Assembly (NCBI GenBank): GCA_026129095.1
Contig: JAHCIT010000002.1
Location: forward strand, 248,001 to 312,000
DNA: 64,000 bases
Source: Deltaproteobacteria bacterium
Lineage (GTDB): Bacteria; JAGRBM01; JAHCIT01
Direction of reading: 5' to 3'
Shown here: positions 35,601 to 44,973 of the stretch, one piece after another
Layout: each line of letters opens with the position of its first letter
How positions within the stretch are numbered: the stretch's first letter is position 1
Made by a program: the position numbers and the translations under genes
Notes under the pieces: generated by a model
What the model saw: the letters and a program-made list of their open reading frames with translations, nothing else
What the model was told of the DNA's origin: nothing
The model's database searches: none

Positions 35601-38600
35601 GTCACCAGGTTGTCGAACTGGTCGCGGGACTGGACGATGACCGTCTGCGAGGCACCGGCCGCGATGCTGACCGGCGGCTGGGTGAGGAACAGGTGGTCCT
35701 CGGCTCCGTGCGTCTTGGTGAAGGTGTCGCTGAGCGTGTTCAGCGGGCCCTGGATCACCTGGAACCGGTATCCGCCGCCGGCCCGGTCGATCTGGATGTT
35801 GCTGAAGGTGGCGAAACCGCCCACCACGCTGGCCGGGGCCGGAACACCGGGAATGAAGCTGCCGCCGGCCGGATTGGCGCCGAAGCCGATGGAAACGGTC
35901 GGCTGCACCGGATCGTCAACCGTGTTGCCGTACTGGTCGAGCACCTGGACGATCACGGTGCTGAAATCATCCACCGTTGACGTCACCGGCATCGGTGTCG
36001 AAAAGACGAGCTGGCTGGCGGTGGCGTTGTCGATCGCCACCACATGACCGGCCGACGAAATGAGTCCGGGTGCCGTGGCCGTGACCGTGATGGTTTCCTG
36101 CGTCGTGTAGGTGAGCGACGGGAACACGGCTACGCCACCCGCCACCGTGATGACGTTCCCGATGAAGCCCCCATGGGCGGGCGTGGGGTTGCTGCCCGTG
36201 ACAGTGACGACCGTCTGGTTGTTGGTGGTCGTCAGGTTGTCGAACTGGTCGAGCACCACGGCCGTCACGTTGCCGCCGCCGTTGCCGAGCCATACCTGCC
36301 CGGCGATCTGGTTGGGTTCCGGGTGTGTCGCGCTGGCGGCCGCATTCTGGAAGCGGACCTGCGAGGGCGCGCCGTGCGTGAGCGTGAAGGCGGTCGTGAA
36401 CGCCGCGGGGAAGGCCGATGTCGCCTGCATCGTGTAGCCGACACCGGTCCGGTCGATCTGGAAGGTGAACTCCGACACGCCGGCGACCGCCGTCACCACC
36501 GTGCAGCCGGTGCCCGGCGGGTTCGGGGGCAGAGGCGACTGGCAGGTTCCCGGCACCGGGGCGCCGGCGTTGTTGCCGATCGCCAGCGTGATGTTGGTGC
36601 TGAAGTCGGACGTGACGATGTTGTTGTAGGCGTCGCGCACGGCGGCCTTCACCGTCTGCACGGTGCTGACCGGCGCGTTCACCGGCTGCTGGATGAACGC
36701 GACATGGTTGGCCGCGGCCGCGCTGACAGCGATGCTGACCGGCACTGCCGGGGCGAGCGCGCCGGAGGTGGCCGTGAGAAGAAGCGTCCCGGCCTTGGTG
36801 TAGGAGATGCCCGAGAAGGTCGCCACGCCGAGGACGGCGTTCACCGTCGTCGAGCCGCCGAGCACCGGATCGCCCGTGGCGGGATTGTACTGCTCGATGG
36901 TGACGGCACGCGAGGTCGGGATCACGTTGCCGAAGGCGTCCTGCACCTCGACCTCGACCGACACGCCGCCGCCCACGTCCCAGACGTCACCGGCGCCGAC
37001 CGACGGCGGATAGACGGTGATGGCCAGCCGGTCCATGATGTCCGGACGGACGTCGATATCAGTGGTCGCGGGGGCCGAGGCCGCCGAGGCGGTGAGATCG
37101 GACGAAAGCTGCAGGCCGTTGCAGTTGCCGGCCGTGCAGATGGCCCTCATCGTCAGGATTTCGGCGGTATTATAGAAGATATCGGTGAAGGTCGCGGTGC
37201 CGTTGTCGATGGGGCTCACCACCTGGACCTGCTGCCCGTTGCCGCAGATGCCGCCCGCCGCATCGGGGGGCGGACAGTTGCCGCCGTTGCCCGATGGCGA
37301 ATTGACGAGATCCAGGGTAACCGTGCCGGTGGCCGTGGCGCCCGTAACGGGATTGCCGAACTCGTCGACGATCCGGACAGTGAACAGGTCCCATTCGAGA
37401 CCGGCCTGCTGCTGGGCCTTCGGGGCGGTGCCGTACTTGAGATGGTGCGGCGCGCCGACGGTGATGTTGAACGCCGAGCTCGCCGCGGAGGCGATACCCG
37501 GCTGCGCGGTCGTGGCCCGGACGGTGTATCCGGTACCCGGCATGCTCACGCGGAAGGCTTCGTTGGTACCGGACGAGAACGTCACGATGCCGGCGGCAGC
37601 CGGAACCGCGACGCAGTTGTGGCAGAACGCTCCGGTGGGGTTGTTCTCCAGGGCGAGCGTCACACTGGCCGTGGCGGCCGCGCCGGTCGTCACCACGTTG
37701 CTGTAGGCGTCAATGATCGCCAGCACCGGCTGCTGCCAGGTGTCGGTCGTGCCACCAGCGGGCTGGGCCGCGCCGGGAACGACGGCGGGCGAGAAGGTCA
37801 TGGCGGCCGCGGCTCCGTGGCTGATCGTGATGGGCGCCGAAACGGCGGAGGCCGCGCCCGACAGCAGGGCCGCCGAAGAGATGATGGTGTAGCCGTTTCC
37901 GATCCGGTTCACCTGGAGGCCGGATACACCGGCGAAGTTCGCCACGCCGGCCGATGCGGGCTGGGGCGCATAGCCCACCAGCGAGCCCGGCACCGGGGTG
38001 CCGGCGTTCACGCCGATGGCGAGGTTCACGAGAACGGTCGAATCGGTCCCGGTGGTCACGCGGTTGGCGAACTGGTCGCGGATCTCCACCTGCACGGTCT
38101 GGCGGTCATCGGCCGTCGCGTTGGCGGGTGCCGTCAGGTAGGCGATCTGGGTCGCCGCGCCGTGGGTGATGTTGAAACTGCTGCTGGGGGCCGACGTCAG
38201 CACGCCGTTGCTGGCGCTGAGCTGGACGCCGGTGCAAACCTTGTCGATCTGGACCGGGAAGGTGGAAACGCCGAGCGTGGGCACGACCGGGGCGCCGCCG
38301 CTCACGAGCGACGCGCCGCAGGGGGCTCCGCCGAAGAAACTGAGGGTGATGGGGGCGGCCGACGTGGTGGCCGTGTTCCCCAGGGCGTCACGCACGGTCA
38401 CGCCCACGAGCTGCTGGGTGTCGGCGTTCACGGTCACCGGCTGCGTCGTGAAGACGAGCGAGAACGGCGTCCCGTGGTTCACCGTCACGTTGGCGAGCGG
38501 AGTCGGCGTAATTGCCCCGCCGGCAACGCCCTGCACGGTGATCGGCGCGGCGTCCGACACGTTGTAGGTGATGGCCGGGAACTGGGCGATGCCGCCCGCC

Positions 38601-39877
38601 GCCGTCACGGTGTTGCTCACGAAGGCCGGGTCGCCGGGGAAGCCCTGCCGCTCGATGGTGACCGAAGTGGTGTTGTTCGAGGTGGTAAGGTTCCCGAAGG
38701 CGTCCAGGATGAACACCGCCACCGAGGGACCAGCCGCGGGCGTCCAGGGCTGACCGGCCGTCTGCGCCGCCTGGGGCGTGCGGTTCACGCCGCCAACGGA
38801 GGCGCCGTCAAACACGAGGCTCTCGGGCGCACCGTGGGCGATGTTGTAGGCGTTGCTGTTCACCGTCGTCGTGGCGAAGGTCGCGGCCGGAAGGTCCACC
38901 GAGGCCTGGAGGATGTAGCCGTTGCCGGGCCGGTTCATCTGCACGTTGGCGAACGTGGCCACGCCGCCGGCCGCGCCTACCGCCGCGCAGCCGCTGACGC
39001 AGGAACCGACCGGACTGGAGTCGCCGGTCGAGAACAGGTTGAGGTTCACGTTGCGCGTCGAGTCTGTGCCGGTGTTGACAAGGTTGCCGAACCGGTCCTG
39101 GATCTGGACGACGACCGTCTGGAGCGAATCGACGGTCCCGTTCTGCGGCTGCTGGGTAACCGCCAGCGCCAGATCGCTGCTGATGTCGGGCAGCACGGTC
39201 ACCGGGATGGAGAAGGTCGTCACGAGGTCGGCCGATTCGGCCTTGATCACGATGTCCTCGGCGATGTTGTAGACAATCGCCCGGAAGGTCGCGACACCAA
39301 GGATGGCGTCCACGGCAGTCTCGCCGATCAGCGCGCCGCTGCCGGTGAAGATTGAGATCACCACCTCCTGCGAATCGTTGATCCGGTTGCCGTAGGCGTC
39401 CTGGATCTCGACGGTGAAGTCGGGCCATTCGGCGCCGGCCGTCACCGGGGTCAGCGGCTCCACGCCGAAGCCGAGCTTCGCCGGAACGTTCGGGATGACG
39501 TCAATCGCCACGTCCAGCAGCGGGCGCACGCCCGGGCCGGTGAAATCCACGATGACCGGCTCGGCCGTCTGGTACACCACGTTGTTGAACAGGGCCGCGC
39601 CGCCGACGGTGTTGACCGTCGTCGTGCCGCGGAGCGCATCGGTGCCCGACTTCAGCGAAATGGTGATCGGCACGCCGTTGGCCGTGACCGGTTCACCGCG
39701 CACGTCCACGATTTTCACGGTGAACGGCACCATCGGTACGCCAGCCGTCTGCTCCCTCAAGGGCGCGGGGCTGAACACCAGCACATGTTCGGGGTTCCCC
39801 GAACATCCGGTAGTCGCCACGAGGGCGGTAAAAAGCATTATTCCGGTAACAGACTTGAATATGGACGCCAGTCGCAT
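29627..39877 (-). CDS. Giant surface lipoprotein: 26 Ig-like repeats plus C-terminal TolB-like propeller
   Basis: 3416 residues from ATG at 39877, which is preceded by AGGGGAGTG. The signal peptide has lipobox ATTGC. From about residue 30 to 2960 there are 26 tandem repeats of some 113 residues. Each has a D-x-[FYAL]-x-N-x-[VIL]-T turn, a V-T-L-[SA] strand, then G-V-A-T-F and a G-x-G-Y-x-L-x-A strand, as in bacterial Ig-like or invasin-type adhesin modules. Ten or so repeats carry close cysteine pairs. Residues 2964-3416 form a PD40/TolB-like beta-propeller (repeated NPxLSGNGRFVVFSS and PRISADGRYVVFQS blades). It is likely exported and surface-anchored for adhesion or ligand binding, but this is inferred from architecture. 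Confidence 0.85.
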   Translation of the reverse strand: MRLASIFKSVTGIMLFTALVATTGCSGNPEHVLVFSPAPLREQTAGVPMVPFTVKIVDVRGEPVTANGVPITISLKSGTDALRGTTTVNTVGGAALFNNVVYQTAEPVIVDFTGPGVRPLLDVAIDVIPNVPAKLGFGVEPLTPVTAGAEWPDFTVEIQDAYGNRINDSQEVVISIFTGSGALIGETAVDAILGVATFRAIVYNIAEDIVIKAESADLVTTFSIPVTVLPDISSDLALAVTQQPQNGTVDSLQTVVVQIQDRFGNLVNTGTDSTRNVNLNLFSTGDSSPVGSCVSGCAAVGAAGGVATFANVQMNRPGNGYILQASVDLPAATFATTTVNSNAYNIAHGAPESLVFDGASVGGVNRTPQAAQTAGQPWTPAAGPSVAVFILDAFGNLTTSNNTTSVTIERQGFPGDPAFVSNTVTAAGGIAQFPAITYNVSDAAPITVQGVAGGAITPTPLANVTVNHGTPFSLVFTTQPVTVNADTQQLVGVTVRDALGNTATTSAAPITLSFFGGAPCGASLVSGGAPVVPTLGVSTFPVQIDKVCTGVQLSASNGVLTSAPSSSFNITHGAATQIAYLTAPANATADDRQTVQVEIRDQFANRVTTGTDSTVLVNLAIGVNAGTPVPGSLVGYAPQPASAGVANFAGVSGLQVNRIGNGYTIISSAALLSGAASAVSAPITISHGAAAAMTFSPAVVPGAAQPAGGTTDTWQQPVLAIIDAYSNVVTTGAAATASVTLALENNPTGAFCHNCVAVPAAAGIVTFSSGTNEAFRVSMPGTGYTVRATTAQPGIASAASSAFNITVGAPHHLKYGTAPKAQQQAGLEWDLFTVRIVDEFGNPVTGATATGTVTLDLVNSPSGNGGNCPPPDAAGGICGNGQQVQVVSPIDNGTATFTDIFYNTAEILTMRAICTAGNCNGLQLSSDLTASAASAPATTDIDVRPDIMDRLAITVYPPSVGAGDVWDVGGGVSVEVEVQDAFGNVIPTSRAVTIEQYNPATGDPVLGGSTTVNAVLGVATFSGISYTKAGTLLLTATSGALAPAVPVSIAVSAAAANHVAFIQQPVNAPVSTVQTVKAAVRDAYNNIVTSDFSTNITLAIGNNAGAPVPGTCQSPLPPNPPGTGCTVVTAVAGVSEFTFQIDRTGVGYTMQATSAFPAAFTTAFTLTHGAPSQVRFQNAAASATHPEPNQIAGQVWLGNGGGNVTAVVLDQFDNLTTTNNQTVVTVTGSNPTPAHGGFIGNVITVAGGVAVFPSLTYTTQETITVTATAPGLISSAGHVVAIDNATASQLVFSTPMPVTSTVDDFSTVIVQVLDQYGNTVDDPVQPTVSIGFGANPAGGSFIPGVPAPASVVGGFATFSNIQIDRAGGGYRFQVIQGPLNTLSDTFTKTHGAEDHLFLTQPPVSIAAGASQTVIVQSRDQFDNLVTTGPYSAAQIELVLSLNPSGQPDACDSGCTPGGGGSAFVSMVGGQAIFNPVILKYVSIGYQMTATSGLAPFRSVTSASFNVGAGGLNSIVFTTQPGNVRTDETQTVEIQLRDQFNNPITGTIENITLSIGINPAGGTCVGGCGTAATNPATGIATFNNVQINRPGVGYQLRATPATVGIQSVNSDPFTISVGLPNKLVFGTPPAANQTAGVTWDPFTVRITDVFENTIDDGSADRDITVVEASTPVGGAILVDDPADLTMTSVLGVATFSPDTSDRIYALVAGNYTINVTSNPPLAIISGHPIRVRADIPERLSYSQTPPGTVEAGVQWAPCVEVEVQDTHGNLIETARNITVGLATGATDTLFGTTTVAAVGGVATFCDLYYETAETVQLVATSGNLVPTTQAGVTVTGSDPDSLAITGQTLGGTVDSLQSLTVAIADIYGNPTIKGFLGTEEIELSIEPGSPAGACDPTACPFNTIIPLGNVTISTRLTLPGNGYALRATATGGVIGALGSVLSSSFNLTHGAAHHIRFATTPASGLVSDPLAVSVQIEDQFDNVVTTGAGSTQVVTLAFFANPGAGSFVNPAGTPVTPAQAAVAGVATYSNLHINRAGVGYSLTASAGALPLLGGVTPDFDLAAGAANRLAVVTQPISPRQAHLDQTVEIALQDLFGNTLTGDNGSNIQLDILTGPVGAACTPAVCPLTEPTVSGIATFTTQFTKTGTYTLRATRGVLPNPAVDTSSFTITPGDPDSLAFVTGPVNKTADETQTVVVHILDVHGNIATTQASITQVTLSFDNDNGHGPAVLTGAGTVAPVAGVATWPNVRVIRADTGYTLDATTNGPALNAISGAFDIAHGAPSKLAFQVQPAAGPTNIDANGLMVEVAVLDSSDNVATGAATSVTLSIGVNPGSGTLQAPGSLPVATAAGVATWTPGVNGVVINRPAAGYRLFATAPSLTGVLSDPFELRHGDADRLLVSIEPSSATVDDQQVIEVRVLDLFDNLVTGNGGAGSTTEITIGLYRFVPPLTDVTGAACFIGCGTYDGLTGSGVTTVNGVLLLTDTADQLQVSVPGNNYRVRATAAGLTMDESGSFNISAGAPDQVTITDPVSLAPTTDQSQTVTVTVRDQFSNPVLAAGTPISLAIDSGPVGGQFVQAAPSTALLGALLNSTTSGAGTASFSVRLSTTSGADYVLRGTNTNTGDFADTSSITVGPGAASSLAFTVQPSSAIAGDDVAPEVSVRDALGNIRTNDNATSVTLAIGNNPGGSVLTTGTNPATVTSGVAGNAEFGAVSLDKTGTGYTLTASSAGLTGATSGGFNIAPAALDGIRFVQEPSNAQAGLAITPAVTVELIDLYSNRITTDNATTITVTIDNNPGGSTLSGITTRTVVAGLATFTGISLDKTGTGYILFAEDGSSAYTNTSAAFDVEAGPAASLAFLKSPFVLTSQNATMQFVAVEVRDAHQNLVTNASGTVTLAETGGAGTLSSASNPSLTKSIAGGYAIWDDLRYDDADTFTLTATTSLGGVTPVAETVESLATVPAELPANRISKQGVLPDEPNNGDSRNPALSGNGRFVVFSSTSDDLQSDVPTSMSFSQIYFVDRDVDNDGIFDESDDGMVPQLVSISVDSDEPDSDSYNPRISADGRYVVFQSDATDLDLGCDDGNYTHIYVRDLLLAETTCITAIDASAEANGDSYAPYISGSGRFIVYESYADDLDPSVTDINGASDIFLYDMVLGTTSLVSRRSNGQVSDEGDNCYGASVSDNGNIVAWVSDKDDLVSGDTNNQTDAFVRNRSAGTTTRVSVSRTGLQLDSYTSQVRISGNGLRLVFGYEKQTVSVVPSPATTAGRSHYYARTVAAATSLVLVGQRAGVEGDSDSDMYSRAFDLSHDGTVVVFTSSATNLADPTQTVSTGWNVFVRNITANTTVAVSTNSDNGNEPNEDAANFASCWSAAISDDGLYAAFECYNENPLFNTDPGFTDDDEINSDIYVNRTGVGGTVP

Positions 39878-39948
39878 CCCCACACTCCCCTGATTGTTCA
39901 AATTGGCAAAGAACCAATAGACCCTTAACGAAGGATTACGAGGCGCTA

Positions 39949-39977
39949 ATCCTATAGAAGCCAAAAGCTGCACGCAA
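39949..39977 (-). promoter_or_regulatory. Promoter candidate of the giant lipoprotein gene
   Basis: Minus strand TTGCGT (39977-39972), 17-bp spacer, TAGGAT (39954-39949), giving a leader of about 65 bases. The surrounding 298-bp gap (39878-40175) shows no gene and is more AT-rich than its neighbours. Confidence 0.45.
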
Positions 39978-40175
39978 TACCGGTCACGCACTTTTGTATG
40001 AAAAGCGACGTAAAGAACGCTGGCAGCACCATGCGACTGCCTGACTGCCGCCGACAACCATGGGCGGTGTTGCCACCAGGTGTCACGGATGGCAACGCCG
40101 GACGCATAATTCACATGTAATTTCAGCTAGTTATAAGCTGAAAGCACCGGCTTTTCCGGCTATCAGGACTGTATC

Positions 40176-41051
40176 TTATTGGCACAGGGCCGGATGAACC
40201 CGGCCATAGGCGCGGCCATTAAAACTGAGATCGTCAGGGGTTTTCGCGCTATAGCTGAACTCGGCCAGGCTTCCATCGGAGCGGACCACCCTGACCGTGC
40301 CGCTTTGCCTCGTTCCCGACGCCTCCCAGCGGCCCGCTCCACCCCCCGACGACGCCGTGCCCCAGCCGGAACCGTGGTAGCCCGATTCGCGCTGCTCGCG
40401 GAACTGCCCGCCGGGACAGAAGGCAAGCGTATGCTCGCTTCCGCCCCCGCCGCCGCTCACCCCGGAAACCCCGGAGTAGCTCCACCACTGGCCGCTCACG
40501 GCGGCCTGCGCCTGGTTCCGGTCAACGGCGAAGAACTTCACCGAGCGGGCCATCTGGTCCACCCGGCTCCGGAGCCCGGCGAACTGTTCCGGCGTCGTGA
40601 CGCCGCCCACCATCACCGTCGCGCCCGCGCCCGCAACGGCCACAAGCCGCGCCTGAAGCGGTGTGCCGTCCTGCGCGGCCCCCGATGCATCGGCGTAGTG
40701 GGCTTCCCCGGCGGCGAGCTTCGCGCTGGCTGGGCCCGCGAGCGGTCCGAACCGGCCGCCCGTGTTCGAAAGCGCGCCGGACATTTCGCGCCCTGCGTCA
40801 GCCGCCGACCGGGCGCGGCTCATCCAGACGAACAGGAGTCCCGGCTCCGTGTCGCTGCCAAGGAGAAGCCCGTCATCGGTTTCGCGGTAGTTCCAGCCCG
40901 ACGGGATCGTGATCTCCGCCCCTTCGGATTCGGCACGGTAGGGCTTTCCTTTGGCGGCAGGCCCCGCCGGATCGAACGCCGCCGGACCGGCTGCCTGCAC
41001 GGGCAGGACGGCAAGAAGAAATACTGCGGGCAACGCGGGTGCAAATCTCAT
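40176..41051 (-). CDS. Secreted hypothetical protein
   Basis: 291 residues. Signal peptide (APALPAVFLLAVLPVQAAG) cleaved near QAA-GP. The N-terminal domain has an alternating beta pattern (EITIPSGWNYRETDDGLLLG, LLFVWMSRARS). A glycine-rich middle (SGVSGGGGGSE) follows, then a C-terminal beta domain (LAFCPGGQFREQRESGYHGSGWGT, split; RWEASGTRQSGTVRVV) with two Cys (CPGG, ALCQ at the end). The pattern of a beta-sheet with the GRW..G..G..V repeat resembles lipocalin-like secreted proteins. I do not recognise a named family. Confidence 0.65.
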   Translation of the reverse strand: MRFAPALPAVFLLAVLPVQAAGPAAFDPAGPAAKGKPYRAESEGAEITIPSGWNYRETDDGLLLGSDTEPGLLFVWMSRARSAADAGREMSGALSNTGGRFGPLAGPASAKLAAGEAHYADASGAAQDGTPLQARLVAVAGAGATVMVGGVTTPEQFAGLRSRVDQMARSVKFFAVDRNQAQAAVSGQWWSYSGVSGVSGGGGGSEHTLAFCPGGQFREQRESGYHGSGWGTASSGGGAGRWEASGTRQSGTVRVVRSDGSLAEFSYSAKTPDDLSFNGRAYGRVHPALCQ

Positions 41052-41148
41052 ATGATCCGGCGGCTTTCTTTATTTCTCGAGGATTTCACTGCCGAGCCTG
41101 AATGGACGGGGCTGGCGGTGGCAAGAGGTCGCAAGGCGAGCCGAAACC

Positions 41149-42393
41149 ATGAACCCGCCCGAAACATCCGGCGCCAGGCAAGGCACTCCCCGCATCCGCA
41201 TCGTGGATTCGGTCGCCGGCATCGAGGCGGCCCGCTGGGACCGGTGCGTGGACGAGGCCAATCCGTTTCTGGAGCACGGGTTCCTTCTGGCTCTTGAGGA
41301 GTCGCGCTCGGTGGGCCCCGGCACGGGGTGGCTGCCCCGGCACCTCACGTTGTGGGACGGAGACGAGCTGATGGGCGCCGTACCCTGCTACCTGCGCGAC
41401 GACTCCTGGGGCGAGTTCATCTTCGATTTCCAGTGGGCCGGTGCGTACGAGCGGTGGGGCCTGCCCTACTATCCCAAGCTCACGGCGGCCGCGCCGTTCA
41501 CCCCCGCCACCGGCGGGCGGCTGCTGGTAAATCCCGGCTACCGGTTCGAGGAGGCCTCCGGAATGCTGCTGGACGGCCTTGTCCAGCTGACGGCGGAAAC
41601 CGGAGCGTCGTCGGCGCACATCCTGTTCCTCACGGCCCGCGAGCAGCAGGCCGCCGCCGCCCACGGATTTCTTTCCCGCCTCAGCTACCAGTTCCACTGG
41701 GAGAACCCCGGCTACCGGACCTTCGATGACTACCTCGGTGAGCTCCGCTCCCAGAAACGCAAGCACATCCGCCGGGAGCGCAAGGAGGTGGCGGCAGCGG
41801 GTCTTGCGATCGAGACCGTCACCGGTGACGGCATCGGCGAGGAACACCGGGACGCGCTCTGGCGGTTTTACCGCTCGACGCACCTCATGCGGGGATCGCC
41901 GGGCTACCTGACGCGGGGATTTTTCGAGCGGATTTTCGATACCTTCCGGCACCGGATGGCCGTGGTTACGGCCCGCGAGCGCGGCGAGATCGTCGCCGGG
42001 ACGCTGAATTTCCAGAAAGGCGGAAAGCTGTACGGCCGCTACTGGGGTTCCAGCCGCCACATCCCGTTTCTCCACTTCGAGCTCTGTTTCTACCGCCTGA
42101 TCGATTTCGCCATCGAAAACGGCATCCGGCTGTTCGAGGCAGGGGCGCAGGGCGAGCACAAGTTCCTGAGGGGATTTCCGGCCCGCCCCACCTGCAGCAG
42201 CCACTGGATCGCAGACGCCGGAGCGCGGGCGGCCATTGGGGAATTCCTTGGCAGGGAGCGGGTTGCGGTCGAGCGGACGATCACCGGCTATAATGCGGTG
42301 TCGCCCCTCAAGCGGGTGCGCGGGACGGCGGATGGCCCGGACGGTACCCCGCCGCCCCCGGACCGGGAAACCGGATACGCCGGAGAAGAATGA
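41149..42393 (+). CDS. COG3146-family GNAT acyltransferase (peptidogalycan-biosynthesis annotated family)
   Basis: 414 residues with the signature blocks of COG3146: [16 protein letters not shown] near residue 36, [20 protein letters not shown] in the middle, [14 protein letters not shown] and the C-terminal [20 protein letters not shown]. These are distant members of the GNAT and FemABX-like superfamily, possibly transferring an aminoacyl or acyl group, with no settled substrate. The gene lies ten bases before clpS, so clpS and clpA may depend on its promoter. Confidence 0.85.
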   Translation: MNPPETSGARQGTPRIRIVDSVAGIEAARWDRCVDEANPFLEHGFLLALEESRSVGPGTGWLPRHLTLWDGDELMGAVPCYLRDDSWGEFIFDFQWAGAYERWGLPYYPKLTAAAPFTPATGGRLLVNPGYRFEEASGMLLDGLVQLTAETGASSAHILFLTAREQQAAAAHGFLSRLSYQFHWENPGYRTFDDYLGELRSQKRKHIRRERKEVAAAGLAIETVTGDGIGEEHRDALWRFYRSTHLMRGSPGYLTRGFFERIFDTFRHRMAVVTARERGEIVAGTLNFQKGGKLYGRYWGSSRHIPFLHFELCFYRLIDFAIENGIRLFEAGAQGEHKFLRGFPARPTCSSHWIADAGARAAIGEFLGRERVAVERTITGYNAVSPLKRVRGTADGPDGTPPPPDRETGYAGEE

Positions 42394-42403
42394 CCAGGAA
42401 GCC

Positions 42404-42742
42404 ATGAGCAGCAGCATCCGGCGGGAAACCCGCCACGACACGGCAGTGATTACCGAGGAGAAGGTCCGCACCCGGCGGCCCAACCGGTATGCGGTCGTCC
42501 TGCTGAATGACGACTATACTCCCATGGAGTTCGTCGTGTGGCTGTTGCAGACAGTGTTCCACAAGCCGCACGGCGAGGCGACGCGCCTCATGCTCGACGT
42601 CCACAACAAGGGGCGCGGCGTGTGCGGCGTGTATACCCTGGACGTGGCGCAGACCAAGGTGGACCGCGTGCACGCCATCGCCCGCCAGCACGAGCACCCG
42701 CTCCAGGCGGTTATCGAGGCCGAGGAAGGAGACGAGACATGA
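42404..42742 (+). CDS. clpS: ATP-dependent Clp protease adaptor ClpS
   Basis: 112 residues from ATG at 42404. The core [20 protein letters not shown] and [20 protein letters not shown] are the N-degron binding elements: NDD and the M-E/F pocket, plus the invariant His-Asn-x-Gly. It hands proteins with destabilising N-terminal residues to ClpA. The TGA overlaps the clpA ATG (ATGA). The N-terminal 25 residues before RYAVVLL form the flexible extension that triggers delivery. Confidence 0.93.
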   Translation: MSSSIRRETRHDTAVITEEKVRTRRPNRYAVVLLNDDYTPMEFVVWLLQTVFHKPHGEATRLMLDVHNKGRGVCGVYTLDVAQTKVDRVHAIARQHEHPLQAVIEAEEGDET

Positions 42743-44970
42743 AGGTCTCCGAGGAACTGCAGCAGACGCTCCGGCGCGCCTTCGAGACCGCCGAGCGGCA
42801 GCGGCACGAATACGTGACGCTGGAGCATCTCCTGCTCGCGCTGACCGAAGACCCCAGGGCGCGGGACATCCTCATCCACTGTGGCGGCGACATCGACCTG
42901 ATCCGCGCGGAGATTCTCTCGTTCCTGGACAACGAAATGACCGTGATACCGGAAGGAACCGACGGCGAGCCGGAATACACCCTTGGCTTCCGGTCGGTGA
43001 TCCAGCGGGCGGCGGGGCATGTGGAGTCGGCCGGCAAGCCCCTGCTGGACGGCGGGAACGTGCTCGCCGCCCTCCTGCGCGAGCGCGAATCGCACGCGGT
43101 CTTCGTGCTGGAAAAGCACGGCATCACGCGGCTCTCCGTCATACAGTATCTCTCCCACGGGATCGCCCGGTCGAACCTGCCGGTGCCACGCCCGGCCGGG
43201 GCTCCCGGCGCCGGAGAGGACGAGGAGACGCTCGGCGACCCCCTCACCCGGTTCTGCACGAACCTGAACGAGCGGGCCCGCGCCGGAAAGATAGACCCGA
43301 TGGTGGGACGCGGCGCGGAGATCGAGCGTCTCGTGCACATCCTTTCCCGCCGCCGGAAGAACAACCCGGTTCTTGTGGGAGACGCCGGGGTCGGCAAGAC
43401 GGCGATCGTCGAGGGGCTTGCGCTCCGCATCGTGAAGGGCGAAGTGCCCGAGGGGCTGAAGAACTGCACGATCCACGCGCTCGACATGGCGGGACTCCTG
43501 GCGGGGACCAAGTTCCGGGGCGAGTTCGAGGAACGCCTCAAGGCCGTCGTCGAGGCACTCAAGGGCGATCCCGGCAGCGTGCTGTTCGTGGACGAAATCC
43601 ACACGATCATCGGCGCCGGGGCCGCCTCCGGCGGCACGCTGGACGCCTCGAACCTGCTCAAGCCCGCACTCGCCAACGGCGAGATCAAGTGCATCGGCAC
43701 CACCACCTACAAGGAGTTCCGGCAGATCTTCGAGCGCGACCATGCCCTCGCCCGCCGGTTCCAGCGCATTGACGTGCGCGAGCCCACGGAAGCGGAGGCG
43801 GTCGAGATCCTCGAAGGGCTGAAGAAGCACTACGAGGATTTCCACAAGGTCCAGTACGGACCGGACGCCCTGCGCTCGGCGGTCGAGCTGTCGGCAAAGC
43901 ACATCCCGGACCGCCGCCTGCCCGACAAGGCAATCGACGTGATCGACGAGAGCGGCGCGGAAGTGAAGCTGAAGCGCGCCGGAGGGGATTCAGGCGTCTC
44001 GGTGGAGGACGTCGAGAACACGGTTTCGCGCATCGCCGGAGTCCCCACCCGGACGGTGAAGGTGGACGAGCGCGAGCGGCTGCGCGACCTGCGCAACCAG
44101 CTCAAGATGCGGATTTTCGGCCAGGACGCGGCCATCGACCAGGTGGTGAACGCCATCCAGCTCGCCCGCGCCGGTCTCGGCGAGCCCGAAAGGCCGGTCG
44201 GGTCGTTCCTGTTCGCCGGTCCCACCGGCGTCGGCAAGACGGAACTGGCCCGGCAGCTTGCCCAGATCCTCGGCGTCCAGTTCATCCGGTTCGACATGAG
44301 CGAATACATGGAAAAGCACACCGTCTCGCGGCTCATCGGATCGCCGCCGGGCTACGTGGGGTTCGACCAGGGCGGACAGCTCACCGACGCCATCCACCGC
44401 TCGCCGCACGCGGTCCTGCTGCTGGACGAGATCGAGAAGGCCCACGAGGACATCTACAACATCCTCCTCCAGGTGATGGACCACGCGACCCTCACCGACA
44501 ACAACGGCCGCAAGACCGATTTCCGTCAGGTGATCCTCATACTCACGACCAACCTGGGCGCACGCGAGCGGGCCGCCGGGGCCATCGGCTTCGGCGACGA
44601 GGGACGGAAAGACCCCGGCGCGAAGGCGATTGACCGGGCCTTCTCGCCGGAGTTCAGGAACCGGCTCACCTCAATCGTCCAGTTCGCCGGGCTGCGGGGC
44701 GCCGAGGTCGAGGCGATCGTCCGCAAGATGATCGACGAACTGGAGCAGCGGCTCGCGCCCAAGGGCGTGCATCTCGTCCTGGAGGACACAGCCCTGAAAT
44801 ACCTGGCCGAGAAAGGGTACGATCCTGTCTACGGGGCGCGGCACGTTCGGAGGCTCATCGAGACGGAAATCTCCCATCCGCTGTCCAGCGAGATCCTGTT
44901 CGGGAAGCTGGCCTCCGGCGGCGAGGTGCGGCTCCGCGCCGCCAACGGCAGAATCGAATTCGGTTTCTAG
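42739..44970 (+). CDS. clpA: ATP-dependent Clp protease ATP-binding subunit ClpA
   Basis: 743 residues. N domain (1-145) with [12 protein letters not shown]. First AAA+ with Walker [11 protein letters not shown] and [10 protein letters not shown]. Second AAA+ with [11 protein letters not shown] and [13 protein letters not shown]. The IGF loop (GAIGFGDEG), which docks to ClpP, is present, so it can work with the peptidase. No ClpB-type coiled-coil insert is seen, consistent with ClpA. Start ATG overlaps clpS by four bases. It ends four bases from the convergent ackA. Confidence 0.94.
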   Translation: MKVSEELQQTLRRAFETAERQRHEYVTLEHLLLALTEDPRARDILIHCGGDIDLIRAEILSFLDNEMTVIPEGTDGEPEYTLGFRSVIQRAAGHVESAGKPLLDGGNVLAALLRERESHAVFVLEKHGITRLSVIQYLSHGIARSNLPVPRPAGAPGAGEDEETLGDPLTRFCTNLNERARAGKIDPMVGRGAEIERLVHILSRRRKNNPVLVGDAGVGKTAIVEGLALRIVKGEVPEGLKNCTIHALDMAGLLAGTKFRGEFEERLKAVVEALKGDPGSVLFVDEIHTIIGAGAASGGTLDASNLLKPALANGEIKCIGTTTYKEFRQIFERDHALARRFQRIDVREPTEAEAVEILEGLKKHYEDFHKVQYGPDALRSAVELSAKHIPDRRLPDKAIDVIDESGAEVKLKRAGGDSGVSVEDVENTVSRIAGVPTRTVKVDERERLRDLRNQLKMRIFGQDAAIDQVVNAIQLARAGLGEPERPVGSFLFAGPTGVGKTELARQLAQILGVQFIRFDMSEYMEKHTVSRLIGSPPGYVGFDQGGQLTDAIHRSPHAVLLLDEIEKAHEDIYNILLQVMDHATLTDNNGRKTDFRQVILILTTNLGARERAAGAIGFGDEGRKDPGAKAIDRAFSPEFRNRLTSIVQFAGLRGAEVEAIVRKMIDELEQRLAPKGVHLVLEDTALKYLAEKGYDPVYGARHVRRLIETEISHPLSSEILFGKLASGGEVRLRAANGRIEFGF

Positions 44971-44973
44971 GAG

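Noticed and set aside
36044-39355. Long open frame (about 1100 codons) on the plus strand within the giant gene
   Set aside because: It is antisense to the repeat protein, has Arg/His/Gly-rich composition without any domain, and arises from GC-rich third positions. Other long antisense frames such as 29963-31855 and 33044-34051 are of the same kind.
40130-40175. Terminator between the two genes around 40.15 kb
   Set aside because: CCGG repeats give only a four-base stem in each direction and there is no T tract.
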